Below, piece after piece: positions 61,549 to 64,000 of a DNA stretch of 64,000 nt; positions within the stretch are counted from its first letter, which is position 1, and the number at the start of each line of letters is the position of its first letter. The notes under the pieces are model-generated. The model was not told the origin of the DNA. It worked only from the letters and a program-made list of their open reading frames with translations, and did not search any database. The DNA is from Rheinheimera sp. D18 (lineage in GTDB: Bacteria; Pseudomonadota; Gammaproteobacteria; Enterobacterales; Alteromonadaceae), in the NCBI RefSeq assembly GCF_004345025.1, contig NZ_CP037745.1, forward strand, positions 2,480,001 through 2,544,000. The letters are read 5' to 3'. A program made the position numbers and the translations under genes.

Positions 61549-62118
61549 CTAAAATTTTATTGTACTATTACCAAATGTAGCATTAGTCGCGCCTTGTTGG
61601 CCATTTATAACCCACTGCACCTCAATATTTTCTAGCGTCGGAATTAAGTTGAAAATATGCAGCTGTAACTCATTTAACTTCGCAGGCCGTTGGCATAACA
61701 ACGCATAGTTAGCATAAAAATCCGCATGCCCTTGTTTGGTATGAAGCTGGGTTAAATCAGTACTCGCTTCAGCCTGCGCCAACTCACAATTAGAATCGAC
61801 ATTAAAGCTAAACCAAGCAGCTTGGTTAAACACCACAATAGCTGCGGTTATTTCTTGCTGTTGTTCTGCCGTCACTGGTTTATGTTCAAAGCCAACAACA
61901 CTTTGCGCCGCTGCCTGAAACGCCAACTGCATTTCATTACCCTCTAACACTATAGTTAGTATGCCATGGCCATGCACGTGAGACCCAAGAGAGGTGATAT
62001 CTTCGTGTTCATGAGCAGCATGCTCATTTGTAGATTGGGCAAACTCCTGTGCTACAACAGTGCCTGATAACATTAGATTACAAGCAAAAAACAAACTAGA
62101 TAATAATGAAAACTTCAT
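61549..62118 (-). CDS. DUF2796 / ZrgA-like zinc-uptake-related protein
   Basis: Exported protein of the DUF2796 family, to which the Vibrio Zur-regulated zinc uptake protein ZrgA belongs. Signal peptide (MKFSLLSSLFFACNLMLSGT, cleaved near VVAQ), a His-rich segment (HAAHEHEDITSLGSHVHGHG) likely to bind zinc, then LEGNEMQLAFQAAAQSVVGF. Length 189 from the ATG at 62118. No ABC transporter genes adjoin. A long inverted repeat just upstream may be its operator. Confidence 0.8.
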   Translation of the reverse strand: MKFSLLSSLFFACNLMLSGTVVAQEFAQSTNEHAAHEHEDITSLGSHVHGHGILTIVLEGNEMQLAFQAAAQSVVGFEHKPVTAEQQQEITAAIVVFNQAAWFSFNVDSNCELAQAEASTDLTQLHTKQGHADFYANYALLCQRPAKLNELQLHIFNLIPTLENIEVQWVINGQQGATNATFGNSTIKF

Positions 62119-62143
62119 GGCATCGAGCCTAATATAAGCCAAT

Positions 62144-62170
62144 AATTATGTGACAACATAACACATAATT
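62144..62170. promoter_or_regulatory. 9-bp inverted repeat between zrgA-like and photolyase genes
   Basis: AATTATGTG (62144-62152) and CACATAATT (62162-62170) form a perfect inverted repeat with a 9-base spacer, starting 26 bases upstream of the zrgA-like gene. It looks like a dimeric repressor site. Zur is an obvious candidate from the gene family, but the match to the enteric Zur consensus is poor. Confidence 0.5.
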
Positions 62171-62246
62171 TATTGTCTTCGCTAGCTTATGATCGATGCA
62201 CAAGCACAAACCGTAATGCCCATAATATTTAAACTAGGTAACAATT

Positions 62247-63776
62247 ATGGCAAAGCTTGTTGTGGTATTAGGTGATCAATTAAGCCCTGCTTTAGCTAGC
62301 CTGCAAAAAATTGGTCCTGACGACATAATACTGCTGGCAGAGGTGGCCGAAGAAGCCAGCTACGTTAAACACCATAAGCACAAAATTATATTAATTTTTA
62401 GCGCTATGCGTCATTTTGCTGCGACATTGCAACAGCAAGGTAAGCAAGTGTGCTACCTAGAATACAACAAGAGCGCCAGCATACGCAGCATGACGGACGC
62501 AGTAGCTTATGCGCTGCAACAACACTGCGGCATACAAGAAATTGTGATCACGCAATGCGGTGAATATCGGCTACAACAAACCATAAATAGTTGGCCGCAA
62601 AAGTTCGCTATACCGGTAACACAACTAGATGATGACCGGTTTATTTGTTCTTTAGCACAGTTTTCGCACTGGACAGAGGGTAAAAAACAACTACGCATGG
62701 AGTATTTTTACCGCGATATGCGCCGCCATACCGGGTTACTGATGGAAAACGGTCAGCCGTTAGGTGGCAAGTGGAACTATGATGCAGAAAACCGGAAAGC
62801 CTGCCCCAGTAACACTACGCCCATTATGCCGCTGCAATTTTCTTGTGATGACATAACCGACACGGTTAAACGTTTAGTACAGCAACAGTTTGCTGATCAT
62901 ATGGGTTCAGTAGATAATTTTAGTTACGCCGTTACCGGCAAAGATGCAAGGCAAGCATTTTTACATTTTGTCGCACAGCAATTACCACAGTTTGGCGATT
63001 ATCAAGACGCCATGCTGCTCGATAAACCTTTTTTGTTCCATAGTATTTGCTCAGTTTATCTAAATTGCGGCTTGTTAGATGTACGCTGGATGTGCAATAA
63101 GGTCGTCGCAGCCTATCATAACGGCGATGTACCGCTTAATGCCGCAGAGGGTTTTATTAGGCAGCTAATTGGCTGGCGCGAGTATGTTAGAGGGTTGTAT
63201 TGGTTACTAATGCCAAACTATGCAGAGCATAATCAGTTAAATGCACAGCGTAATTTACCTAAATTTTACTGGCACGGCAAAACCCAGATGCGTTGTATGC
63301 AGCAAGCAATTAGTAGCACTATTGAGCACGCTTACTCGCACCATATCCAACGTTTAATGATCACCGGCAACTTTGCACTATTGGCTGGGTTATCGGTGAA
63401 ACAAGTTACTGACTGGTATCTTGCCGTGTATGCCGACGCCTATGAATGGGTTGAGCTGCCTAATACGCTTGGTATGGCATTATTTGCGGATGGTGGTGTG
63501 TTAGCGTCCAAACCCTACGCCGCTAGTGGCGCCTACATTAATAAAATGAGCAACTACTGTAAAAATTGCGCCTACAAAGTAAAGCAAACTACCAGTGATG
63601 ACGCCTGCCCGCTTAATGCACTGTATTGGCACTTTTTACATCGTAATCGCGAGAGCTTAGCGACAAACCCACGCATGGCCCTAACCTATGCTAATTGGCA
63701 GCGGCGTAACGATGAAGATAAAGCCGCTATTTTAGCCAAAGCCGAACTAACGCTGCTGCGTTTGGAGCAATTATGA
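62247..63776 (+). CDS. Iron-sulfur bacterial cryptochrome/(6-4) photolyase
   Basis: FAD flavoprotein of the FeS-BCP (PhrB, DPRP) class, expected to repair (6-4) photoproducts with light. The N-terminal Rossmann part (KLVVVLGDQLSPAL) precedes a helical FAD domain with FIRQLIGWREYVRG and IQRLMITGNFALL. Four cysteines at residues 350, 438, 441 and 454 (MRCM, YCKNC, ACPLN) fall at the positions that hold the [4Fe-4S] cluster in Agrobacterium PhrB. Length 509. Repair versus light signalling cannot be told from sequence. Confidence 0.93.
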   Translation: MAKLVVVLGDQLSPALASLQKIGPDDIILLAEVAEEASYVKHHKHKIILIFSAMRHFAATLQQQGKQVCYLEYNKSASIRSMTDAVAYALQQHCGIQEIVITQCGEYRLQQTINSWPQKFAIPVTQLDDDRFICSLAQFSHWTEGKKQLRMEYFYRDMRRHTGLLMENGQPLGGKWNYDAENRKACPSNTTPIMPLQFSCDDITDTVKRLVQQQFADHMGSVDNFSYAVTGKDARQAFLHFVAQQLPQFGDYQDAMLLDKPFLFHSICSVYLNCGLLDVRWMCNKVVAAYHNGDVPLNAAEGFIRQLIGWREYVRGLYWLLMPNYAEHNQLNAQRNLPKFYWHGKTQMRCMQQAISSTIEHAYSHHIQRLMITGNFALLAGLSVKQVTDWYLAVYADAYEWVELPNTLGMALFADGGVLASKPYAASGAYINKMSNYCKNCAYKVKQTTSDDACPLNALYWHFLHRNRESLATNPRMALTYANWQRRNDEDKAAILAKAELTLLRLEQL

Positions 63777-63801
63777 AAAAGGCGAAAAACACCTTAATAA
63801 T

Positions 63802-64000
<199 letters not shown>

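Noticed and set aside
63768-63801. Possible terminator between the photolyase and glnB
   Set aside because: The stem (AAGGCG with CACCTT) is short and mismatched, so I do not annotate it.

Overview
The window looks like a chromosomal segment of a marine or aquatic gammaproteobacterium of the Alteromonadales type. A Rheinheimera/Alishewanella/Arsukibacterium-like genome is my best guess, from protein similarity recalled by eye and not from a database search. It is almost entirely core genome. Several blocks keep the Escherichia coli gene order: glnA-glnL-glnG; trmL and gpsA-secB-grxC-yibN facing gpmI-envC-yibQ; trpS-rpe-dam-damX-aroB-aroK-pilQPONM facing mrcA; and metF-metL-metB facing metJ. 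The families TIGR03899, TIGR04219, DUF2333, DUF2970 and DUF3802 point to the Shewanella/Alteromonas side of the class. I see no rRNA, tRNA, CRISPR array, insertion sequence or prophage, and no gene-free stretch longer than about 300 bases.

Layout. 1-4546: nitrogen assimilation (3' part of glnA, a DUF4124 protein, NtrB/NtrC) with an NtrC-type operator before ntrB. 4581-7245: a CpxP/Spy-like chaperone diverging from a CpxR/CpxA pair, with tandem GTAAA boxes between. 7268-10473: lysophospholipase-like hydrolase, TrmL and a degenerate GGDEF-EAL protein. 10475-16403: gpsA, secB, grxC, yibN, then gpmI, envC and yibQ. 16443-21871: a response-regulator EAL protein, a TIGR03899 protein and a hybrid sensor with a degraded kinase core. 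21989-24954: a TIGR04219 barrel protein, DUF2333, a copper chaperone and a four-gene PspC micro-operon. 25133-31812: dusA, speD, an OsmC protein, DUF3802, and arginine succinyltransferase pathway genes (astD, astA, argD/astC). 32084-45080: HDOD protein, pabA, trpS, rpe, two small membrane proteins, dam, damX, aroB, aroK and the type IV pilus assembly operon pilMNOPQ. 45231-53275: mrcA, then the arginine biosynthesis operon argCBFGH. 53415-62118: a propeller-sensor diguanylate cyclase, metF, metL, metB, metJ and a zinc-related ZrgA-like protein. 62247-64000: an iron-sulfur photolyase and the end of a PII gene.

Regulation is unusually readable. There is an NtrC site before ntrB, CpxR boxes in the cpx divergent region, two ARG boxes with exact 3-bp spacing before argC, and a met-box array with two perfect AGACGTCT copies between metB and metJ.

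The least explained item is at 24262-25051. Upstream of a short PspC protein lie two tightly packed hydrophobic mini-genes (34 and 40 codons) and a 90-residue exported protein. Ahead of them sit a near-consensus sigma-54 promoter and a perfect match to the IHF consensus. In E. coli the sigma-54-dependent pspG gene lies beside dusA, and here this group also lies beside dusA. A second unusual structure is a 25-bp near-perfect palindrome (10462-10486) that contains both stop codons of a convergent gene pair and gives both proteins the same last residues.
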